A DNA stretch of 64,000 nucleotides from Roseateles_E cavernae (lineage in GTDB: Bacteria; Pseudomonadota; Gammaproteobacteria; Burkholderiales; Burkholderiaceae_C). The notes beneath the pieces are model-generated. The model saw only the letters and a program-made list of their open reading frames with translations, did not search any database and was not told the DNA's origin. Within the stretch, counting starts at the first letter, position 1. Each line of letters begins with the position of its first letter. The stretch spans positions 186,001-250,000 of the forward strand of contig NZ_JBDPLH010000006.1 in NCBI RefSeq assembly GCF_040187885.1, in the 5' to 3' direction. The position numbers and the translations under genes were made by a program. Below, piece after piece: positions 26,905-35,893 of the stretch.

Positions 26905-27834
26905 ATGCACCCCAGCGAATCCAACGGCGCCGTCTACCGGACCCTGCTTGAATCCACCCGCGCCATCCCATGGAAGATCGACTGGGCGACCTTGACCTTC
27001 AGCTATATCGGCCCGCAGATCGAAGCCCTGCTCGGCTGGGCGCCCTCGACTTGGGTCAGTGTCGATGACTGGGCCTCGCGCATGCATCCGGACGACCGCG
27101 AGCGCGTCGTCAACTTCTGCGTCTCGCAGTCGCAGGCAGGCGTGGACCACGAGGCCGACTATCGGGCGCTGACCGCCAGCGGCGAGTACGTGTGGATCCG
27201 CGATGTCGTGCACGTGGTGCGCGATGAACACGGGGCTGTCGACTCGCTGATTGGCTTCATGTTCGACATCACGGAGCGCAAGAAAACCGAGGAAAAGCTG
27301 CTGAGCCTGCAGAAGGAACTGGAGGATCTCTCCTTCCTCGACAGCCTGACCGGGGTGGCGAATAGGCGCAAGTTCGACGCCGTGCTCGCCAAAGAGTGGG
27401 AAGAGGCCCGACGCAACACCCAGCCGCTCTCGCTGATCGTGTTCGATGTTGACTTCTTCAAGCGCTACAACGACCACCACGGCCACCTCGAAGGTGATGA
27501 CTGCCTGCGGCGCATCGCGCAGGCACTGGCTTGCGCTGCGAACCGCCCACGTGATCTTCTCGCCCGCTACGGTGGCGAGGAATTCGTCCTGGTGCTACCG
27601 GCCAGCGACGAGATGGCCGCCGCTGCCGTTGCCGAGCGCTGCCGACAGGCCATCTTCAAAGCCCAGATCCCGCACGAGAACTCGCCACTTGGCCAGTTGA
27701 TCACGGTCAGCATGGGTGTGGGTACCGTGATCCCGGCGGCCAGCCAAGACTCATCTCACTTCATCGACCTTGTGGACCGCAGGCTGTATCGGGCCAAGCA
27801 GGCCGGGCGGAATCAAATCGTGTCAGCGGCTTGA
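26905..27834 (+). CDS. PAS-GGDEF diguanylate cyclase
   Basis: A 309-residue soluble signalling enzyme that makes cyclic di-GMP. A PAS domain (PWKIDWATLTFSYIGPQIEALLG to GFMFDITERKKTEEK) precedes a complete GGDEF domain: DSLTGVANRRKFD, VFDVDFFKRYNDHHGH and the active-site RYGGEEF (residues 223-227). RPRD at 214-217, five residues before it, is a canonical inhibitory I-site, so product feedback is expected. There is no EAL domain or membrane segment. The PAS fold includes MHPDDRERV, typical of PAS_3. The input signal is not known. Confidence 0.95.
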   Translation: MHPSESNGAVYRTLLESTRAIPWKIDWATLTFSYIGPQIEALLGWAPSTWVSVDDWASRMHPDDRERVVNFCVSQSQAGVDHEADYRALTASGEYVWIRDVVHVVRDEHGAVDSLIGFMFDITERKKTEEKLLSLQKELEDLSFLDSLTGVANRRKFDAVLAKEWEEARRNTQPLSLIVFDVDFFKRYNDHHGHLEGDDCLRRIAQALACAANRPRDLLARYGGEEFVLVLPASDEMAAAAVAERCRQAIFKAQIPHENSPLGQLITVSMGVGTVIPAASQDSSHFIDLVDRRLYRAKQAGRNQIVSAA

Positions 27835-27979
27835 TGTCGGCAAGCGCCGGCCATCACCTCCCTGACTGCAATAGCTCTACGATCCCACTCGCGTGTTCGT
27901 TTCGCCGATATTCTCGGCGGAACCATCCCAGTCGAGGCTCATGCCGCCAGCGGCATTCATTCCATTCACCGAGAACACC

Positions 27980-29947
27980 CTATTCCATCGGCCGCGACTG
28001 GCCCGCCAGGATCCGCCCAACCATGTCACCGAGGTCTTGCGAGGTGTTCTGCTTCTCCAGCAGGCCGCGTACGCTCGTGTTGCGCACATCATTGCGAAGT
28101 TCCTCGGTTATCAACCCGGTGCTGATCACAACAGGCATATCGGGCCGGACGCGTGCCACTGCATGCGCGATGTCGAGGCCCGAGCAGTCCGGCATATTGA
28201 AGTCGGTGACGACGAAGTCAAAGGTCTCCGGATGTTCCCGCACGGCAGTGATCGCCTGCTGGGCGTCCTGAAAAATGCTGACGCGATAACCCGCACGCTG
28301 CAAAATTCGCTCGACCATCAGGGTCATGGTCTCGTCGTCGTCGACATAAAGCACATGCTCGCCATGTCCCTGAAATGGCTGGGCCTGCACAGCCTGCGCC
28401 GAGGCAACGTCCACCTGCGCTTCGACGCAGGGGACATACATATGAAAGCGGCTGCCCCGACCCGGCTCGCTCTCGACCTCGATTGCACCATGATGGGCGG
28501 TCAGGATGCCATGCACGACCGACAGGCCCAGGCCGGTGCCGCGCCCGACCGGCTTGGTGGTGAAGAAAGGCTCGAAAATGCGCTCTCGGATCTCGGCGGG
28601 GATGCCTGCCCCGTTGTCGCTGACCCAGAGTCGGACATAGGCGCCTTGGGCCAGCCCGCCCAGGCGCCGGGCGGCGACCCCGTCCAGCCAGACCGGTTCG
28701 AGGCCGATGTCGATGCGACCGGCCCCGTCCTTCAGCGCATGCCAGGCGTTGGTGCACAGATTCATCAGCACCTGCTGGATCTGGGTGGCATCGGCCTGCA
28801 CATGCAGCGGCACATCGGACAACGCCAGATGGATCTCGACACCGGCCGGCAGGGTGGCACGCAGCAGCTTGTAGGTTTCCTCGACCACCGGCCGCAGCGG
28901 CTGGGTCTGCAGCTCCTGCGGCTCGCGGCGGCTGAAAGTGAGGATCTGCCGCACCAGATTGCGCGCGCGCACGCTGGCCTTGTGAATCTCGTCGAGATTG
29001 CTCAGCGCCGCATGGGGCAGGCCCAGCTCGGCACGGGCCAGATCGACGTTGCCGAGGATGGCACCGAGGATGTTGTTGAAATCATGGGCGATGCCACCTG
29101 CCAGCGTACCGATCGATTCCATTTTCTGGATATGGTGCAGCTGAGCCTCGAACTGCTGGCGGTCCGCCTCGGCCTTCTTGCGCTCGCTGATGTCGGTGAC
29201 GACCACACGCACCATCGAGATATTGAGCTTGGCCTTGACGCGCACGCAGTCGAGCTGGGCATGGAAGCCGAGCTCGCCGACCCCGTGCAGCAGCAACTCG
29301 AGGCGGTGCCGGCTGCCACGATGCAGGGTTTGCAGGAAATGCTCGTACCAGCGGTCGAGCTCGGCGGGGGCCACCGACTGCGCGAAGCGGGTGTGCAGCA
29401 GATGCTCGCGGCGGCCGCCCAGCATCGCGGCGCAGGTCAGGTTGAGCTGCACGATCTCCCCGTCATGCGACAGGGTCATGTAACCGACCGGCGCGAAGTC
29501 GTACAGATCCATATAGCGGTCGCGCGAGAGCTTGAGGTCGATCTGTGCCTGGCGATGCTTGGCACGGATCAGCGCCTGCTCCATCTCGCGCTCCAGCACC
29601 GGAGCCAGGCGCGCCAGGTTCTGCTTCATCACATAGTCGCTGGCACCGGCCTTCATCGCCGCCACGGCCGTCTCCTCGCCGATCGTGCCGGAGACAAAGA
29701 TGAAGGGAATGTCGAGCTCGGTGGTGCGGAAGATGTTGAGGGCTTCCAGGCCGCTGAAGTGCGGCAGGCTGAAATCCGCCAGCACCGCATCCCAGCGCTC
29801 CTGGCTCAGCGCCGCCCGCAGCGCCGCTGCGTCCTGGACGCGCCGGTAGCTCGGCAGATAGCCACCGCGCCGCAGCGCCAGCATGGCCAGCTTGGCGTCG
29901 TCCTCGGAGTCCTCGACGAAGAGAATCTGGATGTCTTTGCTGCTCAC
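27980..29947 (-). CDS. Hybrid sensor: REC-PAS-histidine kinase-REC
   Basis: A 655-residue soluble hybrid kinase starting at GTG 29947. The N-terminal receiver (ILFVEDSEDDAKLAML, phosphoacceptor Asp58) is followed by a PAS domain (LYDFAPVGYMTLSHDGEIVQ), HisKA with IGTLAGGIAHDFNNIL, an HATPase domain (LMNLCTNAWHALKDG, VSDNGAGIP, GTGLGLSVVHGI) and a second receiver (VLYVDDDETMTLMVERIL, FDFVVTDFNMPDCSG). It overlaps the response-regulator gene by four bases. It is the last gene of a four-gene sensory operon and converges with the diguanylate cyclase. Confidence 0.95.
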   Translation of the reverse strand: MSSKDIQILFVEDSEDDAKLAMLALRRGGYLPSYRRVQDAAALRAALSQERWDAVLADFSLPHFSGLEALNIFRTTELDIPFIFVSGTIGEETAVAAMKAGASDYVMKQNLARLAPVLEREMEQALIRAKHRQAQIDLKLSRDRYMDLYDFAPVGYMTLSHDGEIVQLNLTCAAMLGGRREHLLHTRFAQSVAPAELDRWYEHFLQTLHRGSRHRLELLLHGVGELGFHAQLDCVRVKAKLNISMVRVVVTDISERKKAEADRQQFEAQLHHIQKMESIGTLAGGIAHDFNNILGAILGNVDLARAELGLPHAALSNLDEIHKASVRARNLVRQILTFSRREPQELQTQPLRPVVEETYKLLRATLPAGVEIHLALSDVPLHVQADATQIQQVLMNLCTNAWHALKDGAGRIDIGLEPVWLDGVAARRLGGLAQGAYVRLWVSDNGAGIPAEIRERIFEPFFTTKPVGRGTGLGLSVVHGILTAHHGAIEVESEPGRGSRFHMYVPCVEAQVDVASAQAVQAQPFQGHGEHVLYVDDDETMTLMVERILQRAGYRVSIFQDAQQAITAVREHPETFDFVVTDFNMPDCSGLDIAHAVARVRPDMPVVISTGLITEELRNDVRNTSVRGLLEKQNTSQDLGDMVGRILAGQSRPME

Positions 29948-30399
29948 TCGATGACCCCGCGCGGTGGCAAGAGATTGATGGCGAGCCAGTAGATGCCCAG
30001 CACCTTGACGGCCTCCAGAAACTCCGTGAAGTCGACGGGCTTGCGCACATAGCTATTGGCGCCCAGCGAATAGCCCGAAATCAGGTCCTGCTCCTCCTTC
30101 GAGGAGGTCAGGATCACCACCGGCAACAACTGGGTGCGCGGATCGGCCCGGATCGCCTTCAGCACGCCCAGGCCGTCGAGCTTGGGCAGCTTCAGATCCA
30201 GCACCACCAGGGTCGGCAGCGGCGCGTCGGCTCGGTCGGCATAGGCACCGCGGGCGAACAGGAAGTCCAGCGCCTCGATGCCATCACGCGCCACGGTGAC
30301 CGGGTTCACCAGATGGCTGCGCTTGAACGCCCGCAACGTCAGTGCGGCATCGTCGGGGTTGTCCTCAACCAGCAAGATGACCTTGTTCGCTTCGTTCAT
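29944..30399 (-). CDS. Single-domain response regulator (Rcp1-like)
   Basis: A 151-residue receiver without output domain. The acidic pocket is LLVEDNPDDAA, the phosphoacceptor is Asp68 in VVLDLKLPKLDG, Thr is in VVILTSSKEE and Lys is in SYVRKPVDFTEF. These small receivers act with phytochrome-type or HAMP kinases as phosphorelay shuttles. It overlaps the kinase gene by 35 bases and the hybrid kinase by 4, so all three are translated together. Confidence 0.95.
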   Translation of the reverse strand: MNEANKVILLVEDNPDDAALTLRAFKRSHLVNPVTVARDGIEALDFLFARGAYADRADAPLPTLVVLDLKLPKLDGLGVLKAIRADPRTQLLPVVILTSSKEEQDLISGYSLGANSYVRKPVDFTEFLEAVKVLGIYWLAINLLPPRGVIE

Positions 30400-31843
30400 C
30401 GCCCTGCTCCCTCAAGCTGAAGAAAAACGTCGCGCCCCGGTCCGGCTGGGCCTTCACCCAGATCTTGGCCCCGTGGCGGTGGAAGATGCGCTGCACGATG
30501 GCCAGGCCGATGCCGGTGCCGGAGAACTCGCTCTCGTGGTGCAGGCGCTGGAAGGCACCGAACAGCCGGCTCGCATAGGCCATGTCGAAGCCGACCCCGT
30601 TGTCGGCCACGAAACAGGTTCGGCCCCCGTCCTGCTCCGCAACGCCCACCCGTATCACCGGCTGCGCCGTCTTGCCGGTGAACTTCCAGGCGTTCTCCAG
30701 CAGGTTTTGCATCGCAATCTGCAGCAGGGCCTTGTCGGCCTGCACCGTGATGCCGGCGTCGATCTCCCAGCGCGCGGCGCGCTCGGGTTGCTGCTGCTGC
30801 AGCGACGCGGCGATCTCTCGGGCGATCTCGCTCAGGTCGACCGCCCGGATCGACAGTTCGGCCCGCGTCACCCGCGACAGGCCCAGCAGCTCGTCTATCA
30901 GCCGGCCCATGCGCTGGCTGGCGGCGCGGATGCGCTGCAGCGCGTCGCGGCCCTCCTCATCCAGCTTGTCGGCATAATCCTCCAGCAGGGCCAGCGCGAA
31001 GCCGTCCATGCTGCGCAGCGGGCTGCGTAAATCGTGCGAAACCGAATAGCTGAAGGCCTCGATTTCCTTGTTGAGCGTCGCGAGCTCCTGGTTGCTGCGC
31101 TCGATATGGGCGAAGGAGTCACGCAGCGCCGCGGTCATCGCGTCGAAATGCCGGGCCATCTGCCCGATCTCGTCGTTGCTGGCGATCTCGTGCCGGTAGT
31201 CCCAGTTGCCGGCCGCCACCTCCCGCGTGGCCTGCTCCAGCCGGCCGATCGGCAACAGGATGTCGCGCCGCAACAGCCAGGCGGCAGTGGCGACGATGGT
31301 CGCGATCAGGGCCAGACCCGCCAGGATCACGATCACGACGCGCTGCTGCGCGGCATTGATGCGCTCGGTCGAGAATTCCGCCAGGCGCGACGCATCCGTC
31401 ACGCTCTCCTGCTGGTAGATCAGCAGGCGGCTGGACAGCTGCTCCTCGAAGCGCCGGGTCGCCGCGTCCGCCGTGCTCGCTGGCGCCACCGTTGGAGCAG
31501 GCTCGAGCTCATCGAATAGGCGGTGCGTGGCCGCATGGCGGCGGCGCAGGGCGTCGAGCAAGCCGGCTTGCTCGGCACCGTCAAAGGCGATCTCGTCCAG
31601 CAGGCGCTCCAGGCGCGCGGCGACCTTTTGCTCCTGCAGACGCGCGCGCTCCTGCCGGTACAGGATGTACTCGAAGGTCACCAGCCGCAGGTCGCTGAGC
31701 GCGCGGGCGACCGCGGTGGTCTGGCGCAGCTGGCGCTGCGCGTCCTCGACCTCGCTGTTGGCACGCCAGATCATCAGCGCGATGAAGGCTATCGTGGAGA
31801 TCGCGGTGAAGGTGGCCAGCCGGGCTTTGGTGCTGATCTTCAC
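30365..31843 (-). CDS. Membrane histidine kinase with HAMP domain
   Basis: A 492-residue kinase starting at GTG 31843. TM1 is about residues 8-26, a periplasmic helical sensor (about 27-167) is rich in Arg and Gln, and TM2 is about 168-191. A HAMP domain follows, then HisKA with His270 in YSVSHDLRSPLRSMDG, and HATPase with NLLENAWKFTGK, VADNGVGFDM and GTGIGLAIVQRIFHRHG. The kinase core is of the bacteriophytochrome-related HWE-free type that pairs with Rcp1-like regulators. It begins 18 bases after a substrate-binding-protein gene, which may supply its ligand signal. Confidence 0.95.
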   Translation of the reverse strand: MKISTKARLATFTAISTIAFIALMIWRANSEVEDAQRQLRQTTAVARALSDLRLVTFEYILYRQERARLQEQKVAARLERLLDEIAFDGAEQAGLLDALRRRHAATHRLFDELEPAPTVAPASTADAATRRFEEQLSSRLLIYQQESVTDASRLAEFSTERINAAQQRVVIVILAGLALIATIVATAAWLLRRDILLPIGRLEQATREVAAGNWDYRHEIASNDEIGQMARHFDAMTAALRDSFAHIERSNQELATLNKEIEAFSYSVSHDLRSPLRSMDGFALALLEDYADKLDEEGRDALQRIRAASQRMGRLIDELLGLSRVTRAELSIRAVDLSEIAREIAASLQQQQPERAARWEIDAGITVQADKALLQIAMQNLLENAWKFTGKTAQPVIRVGVAEQDGGRTCFVADNGVGFDMAYASRLFGAFQRLHHESEFSGTGIGLAIVQRIFHRHGAKIWVKAQPDRGATFFFSLREQGDERSEQGHLAG

Positions 31844-31861
31844 AAGCGCTCCTGTTCGGCC

Positions 31862-32905
31862 CTAGTGCACGACCGTGACCCGCTCCGGCCGCACGGCCAG
31901 TAGCGCATCGAGATGGAGGTGCGATAGGAAGTTCGGCGCCGCGCCCGCGGGGGCATGGCCGCGCGCCAGGGCCCAGCGGGCCTCATCCTCCAGTGTGATG
32001 AGCTGGGACTGCAGCAGGTCGACGCGAAAATCCTGATCCTGCCAGCCCGGGGCGAGGCTGCCGGGCTCGACGCGCAGGCGCTCGGCTACCAGCTGCAGCG
32101 CCAGCTGCGGCTGCTCGCGTTGATAGGTCTCGGCGGCCAGCAGTGCGCGCAGCAGCTTCTCGAGCCTGCGGGGATGCTGCCGCAGATAGTCGTTCTTGCC
32201 GATCAGCACATAGGTCGAAGTATAGGCATGGGGCTCGGTCAGCGAGACCGCGCCCTCGCCCAGCCCCGTCACCGCACGGCCGCGCGTCGGTTGCCAGGCC
32301 GCGATCGCATCGAGCCGGCCCTCGATCAGCTCGCGATCCAGCCGGTCCGGCGCGGCGTCGACCAGGGTCACACTGTCGGGCGCCAGCCGGTGGCGGGTCA
32401 GAAAGGCCCAGAGGTAGTACTCGCCGCTGGTGCCCAGGGTGATGCCGATGCGCTTGCCGGCCAGGTCGCCGGGTAAGCGGATCTGGCGGTCGCGCCGTGC
32501 AATCACGGCCATCTCGCTGGAGGCACTGGCCACCGAGGCGAGGATGGCCAAGGGCTGGCCCTTCATCACGTTGACGACAAAGGGAACCTCGGCGGCCGCC
32601 GCGAGATCGACCTTGTCCTGGGCCAGCAGATCCAATGCAAGCTTGCCGTGCGTGGTCGGCACGATGCTCACATCCAGCCCCTCGGCCGCGAACAGCTGGC
32701 GGGCGGCAGCAATATGCAGCAAGGCAGCATGCGGCGCCGAAGGCACGGCGATGGTGAGCTTCTCGCCCGGCGCTGTCTTGCTGGCGGGATGCCAGGCCAG
32801 CAGGCTCAGCAGCACGAGGATCAATGCCAGGACCAGACCGGCAATCCCCCAGATCCGGCGACCGGGCGTCAACCCGGCCGCCCCGGCTTCAGGCGCAGCA
32901 TTCAT
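31862..32905 (-). CDS. Membrane-anchored NMT1/SsuA-type substrate-binding protein
   Basis: A 347-residue periplasmic binding protein with an N-terminal membrane anchor (IAGLVLALILVLLSLLAW) and no cleavable-looking signal. It is a NMT1/THI5-like or SsuA-like fold (LTIAVPSAPHAALLHIAAARQLF, TTHGKLALDLLAQDKVDLAA, ITLGTSGEYYLWAFL). No permease or ATPase gene lies beside it; the next three genes are a HAMP kinase, a receiver and a hybrid kinase. I infer that it senses a small anionic or sulfonate-like ligand for that kinase instead of feeding a transporter. Confidence 0.85.
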   Translation of the reverse strand: MNAAPEAGAAGLTPGRRIWGIAGLVLALILVLLSLLAWHPASKTAPGEKLTIAVPSAPHAALLHIAAARQLFAAEGLDVSIVPTTHGKLALDLLAQDKVDLAAAAEVPFVVNVMKGQPLAILASVASASSEMAVIARRDRQIRLPGDLAGKRIGITLGTSGEYYLWAFLTRHRLAPDSVTLVDAAPDRLDRELIEGRLDAIAAWQPTRGRAVTGLGEGAVSLTEPHAYTSTYVLIGKNDYLRQHPRRLEKLLRALLAAETYQREQPQLALQLVAERLRVEPGSLAPGWQDQDFRVDLLQSQLITLEDEARWALARGHAPAGAAPNFLSHLHLDALLAVRPERVTVVH

Positions 32906-33045
32906 CGCATCGACTCCCTTGCACGGTCTGCTCGAGGCGGGCCTGACACCGGCTGCTCAAGCACAAGCATGCAATGCATGTGTTTTCGGCAAATGTACGG
33001 GTGCCACAGGGGCCTGACAAGGGCTATGCCTACAGCTTCGGGCAC

Positions 33046-33171
33046 GGCGCAGACGCGAACTCGGAAGTGCTGCGACAGGGCAAGTACGATATGTCCCAGC
33101 CGGTGCCGGTCAGCTTTAGCACTTCCAACTACTGGAGCGTCAGCGCCTTTGGCTTTGTCAACGCAGGTGGG
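33046..33171 (+). pseudogene. Fragment of a catalase-related peroxidase gene
   Basis: Translation of this stretch (ADANSEVLRQGKYDMSQPVP then NYWSVSAFGFVNAGG) matches an internal segment of the intact peroxidase about 4.4 kb to the right (37510-37635; ADANPEVLLQGKYYASQPVP, NYWGVSAFGFVNTAG). Most bases are also identical. Nothing of the rest of the gene is recognisable on either side, so it is a remnant. The remainder of the 877-base gap 32906-33782 holds only a doubtful small ORF at 33201-33482. Confidence 0.8.
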
Positions 33172-33200
33172 TTTGACCAGCCAGCGTGCATGGCTGCGAA

Positions 33201-33482
33201 TCAGCTCAGGGCCCTGCGGGATGGGTGTCCAAAACGCCCGGCCGTCAGATCGGCAAACGCGCTGAACAGCCAGGGGCAACCCGGTGCCACGGCATAAAGC
33301 TGGCGATGGCCAGTGGAGCGGCGGCGCACCGTCAGCAAGCGGTCGGGCAGACCGACATGACGGAGTTCATCCGGGCGCCCCTCCGACATCTCGAAATCGC
33401 TGGGCTCGAAGCCCGCAAGCTCCAGGGTTGATGCCAGCGTGGACCACAGATGCGTCGGGTGCGTTTCTTCAGGCGTTCTCAT
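33201..33482 (-). CDS. Small hypothetical protein, 93 residues
   Basis: An open frame with ATG 33482 and a protein-like composition: an acidic N-terminal half (FEMSEGRPDELRHVGLPDR), then LLTVRRRSTGHRQLYAVAPG and CPWLFSAFADLTAG. No ribosome-binding site stands out, and I do not recognise a family. Its 3' end abuts the catalase-gene fragment. It could be a real small protein or a chance frame in GC-rich DNA; the charge pattern makes me lean slightly to real. Confidence 0.4.
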   Translation of the reverse strand: MRTPEETHPTHLWSTLASTLELAGFEPSDFEMSEGRPDELRHVGLPDRLLTVRRRSTGHRQLYAVAPGCPWLFSAFADLTAGRFGHPSRRALS

Positions 33483-33782
33483 CGGAATCTCGGGTCAGGG
33501 GAAATCGGCCAATGCCTGTTTCGGTAGACGCCAGTGTGCTCAGGCCCGGTGACGCCGTGATGAAGCACGCCGGCGCGAGCCGCCTCCTACGTAACAATTT
33601 GTTCGAGCAGCGCTTGCGGACAGATGGTCTGCGCAGCGCACCGCCAGCAAGCCACGCCTCGCTTCGGTGCGCCTCGCACGGCCACCGCACAGCGCCAGTG
33701 CAAACGGGCTAATGCCGGCGTCATGGGCGGGTCGTTGCCCGTGGCGACACTGGGTGCAGCACTGACTCCCACAGGCCCTTGC

Positions 33783-35846
33783 ATGAACAGCGACAACACC
33801 GGCAACGACGACCTCAATATGAGCGGCGAAGACGCACCCACCCCTGACCGCCGCCAGCTGCTGCGCGGTGCGGCCGGCCTCTCGGCATTCGCGATGGGCG
33901 GCAGCCTGTTGGGCGGCGCGGAGCCGGCCGAAGCCGCCGGCAGCGCCGTCACCAGCTTTGCCATCGCGGTGCTGCCCGACACCCAGTTCTACGCCCGCTA
34001 CGCCACCACCGATGAGGGCCAGCAGTTCCAGAATCGCTACGGCTCAACGCCTTTTGCGGCGCAGACCGGCTGGATCGCCAGCAATGCCCGCAGCTACAAC
34101 ATCCCCTTCGTCATCCATCTGGGCGATGTGGTTGACCAGCAGGGCAAACCCAACCAGTGGCGCGTGGCCGACGCCGCGATGCAGCAGCTGGAAAACGTTG
34201 GCGTGCCCTACTCGATCCTGGCCGGCAATCACGACGTCATCAACGACCACGACTACCACCAGCCCTCCGATCAAGGCTTCGGCACCGATGCCCAGCGTCA
34301 GCTGGCGGCCGAGCCCTACCTGCAGTGGTTCCCGCGCAGCCGGGCGGCCCGGCAATCAACCTTCCGTGAGCGTGACAGCTCCGGCTTTCACGAGTACCAC
34401 GTCTTCGAGTCGCATGGCATCAAGTTCATGGTGCTGTCGCTGTCATGGCGCATCTCCGACGCCGGCATCGCCTGGGCACGCAGCGTCATCGCACGCAACC
34501 CCACATTGCCGGTGATTCTGTCGAACCACCAGTTGCTGAACATCGACAGCGACGGCATCAGCCCGCTGGAAACGGCCTACGGCAAGATGCTGTGGGCCCA
34601 GCTGATCAACGACAACGATCAGATCTTCATGACCTTGAACGGTCACCACCACGGCGCCGCCCATCTGCGCAAGTTCAATGCCTTCGGCAATGAAGTGCAC
34701 CAGATGGTGGTCGACTACCAGATGGACTATCAGGGCGGCAACGCCATGATGCGGCTCTATGAGGTCGACTTCAGCAACAACAAGATCGATGTGATGTCGT
34801 TCTCGCCCTGGGTGGTCGGCAAGCCCAAGCAGACACTCAACCAGTTCGACTTCGCGGAGCTGACCCAGGCCAACAATCGCTTCACGATCCCGATCAATTT
34901 CAAGAAGCGCTTTGCGGGCTTCCTGCGCTGGCGACCGACGATGTCCAGCAATGGCGCGGCCATCCTGCCGCGTGTGCGCACCGAGCTGCTGGCCAACTAC
35001 GTCGAGCCGCCACCGAAGCTCAGCCGCCCTCCGCTCGATTCGAACGACTTCCCCTATGTGGCGGACACCTACGCGCACTGGCGCGCGCCGACCACCATCA
35101 CGGAAGGCCAGATCGTCAAGGTCGGTGACACCTTGCCCGATATCTTCGCGGGTCACGATATGCGTCGCGCCGGCCTGATCGGGCCGGCGATGGTGGGCGA
35201 CGTGACCTGGTCGACCGACAAACACCGGCTGTCGTCGGCCCCGGGCAGCGTGCGCTTTCTCAACAGCGACAAGACGGTGGGCCGCCTCAGCGCCTTCCTG
35301 ACCGCGATGGGCGCACCCGTCAACGGCCGCAGCTTCTGGACCGGCTACACGATCGAAGCCTTCGTCAAAATTCCCGCCGACTGGGACGCGAGCAAGCACC
35401 GCTGGGGCAATCTGCTCGGCCGCCAAGGCAATCGCGGTGCGGTGCCCGGTGGCTACCAGGGCGGTGACCCGGAGGCTTCGAGCGTGCTGTTCGCGATCTC
35501 CAGCCTGCGCGAAGTGCAATGGGAAGTGGTGCCGGCGTCCAATTCACGCTATGCCCAGACCAACTGGTCGGGCGAGCTGATACGCAACACCTGGTACCAC
35601 GTCGCCATCGTCAACGATCCGGCGACCGCCACCACGACGCTCTATGTCGAAGGCGCGCCGGTGCTGCGCAATGTCAGCAACGCAGCAACGGGCACGCGCT
35701 CGCAGAGCTCACCGCTGCCTTGGATCATCGGAGCCGGCTGGTGGGACGGCGTGCTCGACGACGGTTTCTACGGCTGGATCGGCGAGATGCGTCTGGTCGG
35801 CAAACCCATCCCGCCCGAACAGTGGCTCACCGCACGCCGCAACTGA
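33783..35846 (+). CDS. Tat-exported calcineurin-like phosphoesterase with LamG-type domain
   Basis: A 687-residue exported protein. A Tat signal (TPDRRQLLRGAAGLSAFAMG) is followed by a metallophosphoesterase domain with the binuclear-metal motifs LPDTQFYA, IHLGDVVDQQG, LAGNHDVIND, LSNHQLLNI and LNGHHHGAAH. A middle domain and a C-terminal concanavalin/LamG-like domain (YTIEAFVKIPADWD, NTWYHVAIVNDPA, WDGVLDDGFYGWIGEMRLVG) complete it. It is likely a periplasmic or secreted phosphodiesterase bound to a polysaccharide or surface through the LamG domain. ATG 33783 is used; ATG 33819 is also possible. A PEP-CTERM gene follows after 47 bases. Confidence 0.88.
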   Translation: MNSDNTGNDDLNMSGEDAPTPDRRQLLRGAAGLSAFAMGGSLLGGAEPAEAAGSAVTSFAIAVLPDTQFYARYATTDEGQQFQNRYGSTPFAAQTGWIASNARSYNIPFVIHLGDVVDQQGKPNQWRVADAAMQQLENVGVPYSILAGNHDVINDHDYHQPSDQGFGTDAQRQLAAEPYLQWFPRSRAARQSTFRERDSSGFHEYHVFESHGIKFMVLSLSWRISDAGIAWARSVIARNPTLPVILSNHQLLNIDSDGISPLETAYGKMLWAQLINDNDQIFMTLNGHHHGAAHLRKFNAFGNEVHQMVVDYQMDYQGGNAMMRLYEVDFSNNKIDVMSFSPWVVGKPKQTLNQFDFAELTQANNRFTIPINFKKRFAGFLRWRPTMSSNGAAILPRVRTELLANYVEPPPKLSRPPLDSNDFPYVADTYAHWRAPTTITEGQIVKVGDTLPDIFAGHDMRRAGLIGPAMVGDVTWSTDKHRLSSAPGSVRFLNSDKTVGRLSAFLTAMGAPVNGRSFWTGYTIEAFVKIPADWDASKHRWGNLLGRQGNRGAVPGGYQGGDPEASSVLFAISSLREVQWEVVPASNSRYAQTNWSGELIRNTWYHVAIVNDPATATTTLYVEGAPVLRNVSNAATGTRSQSSPLPWIIGAGWWDGVLDDGFYGWIGEMRLVGKPIPPEQWLTARRN

Positions 35847-35893
35847 TACTGCCGGCCGCCACTGCGGCCCCGTTTTCCTTGGAGTACTTTCCC

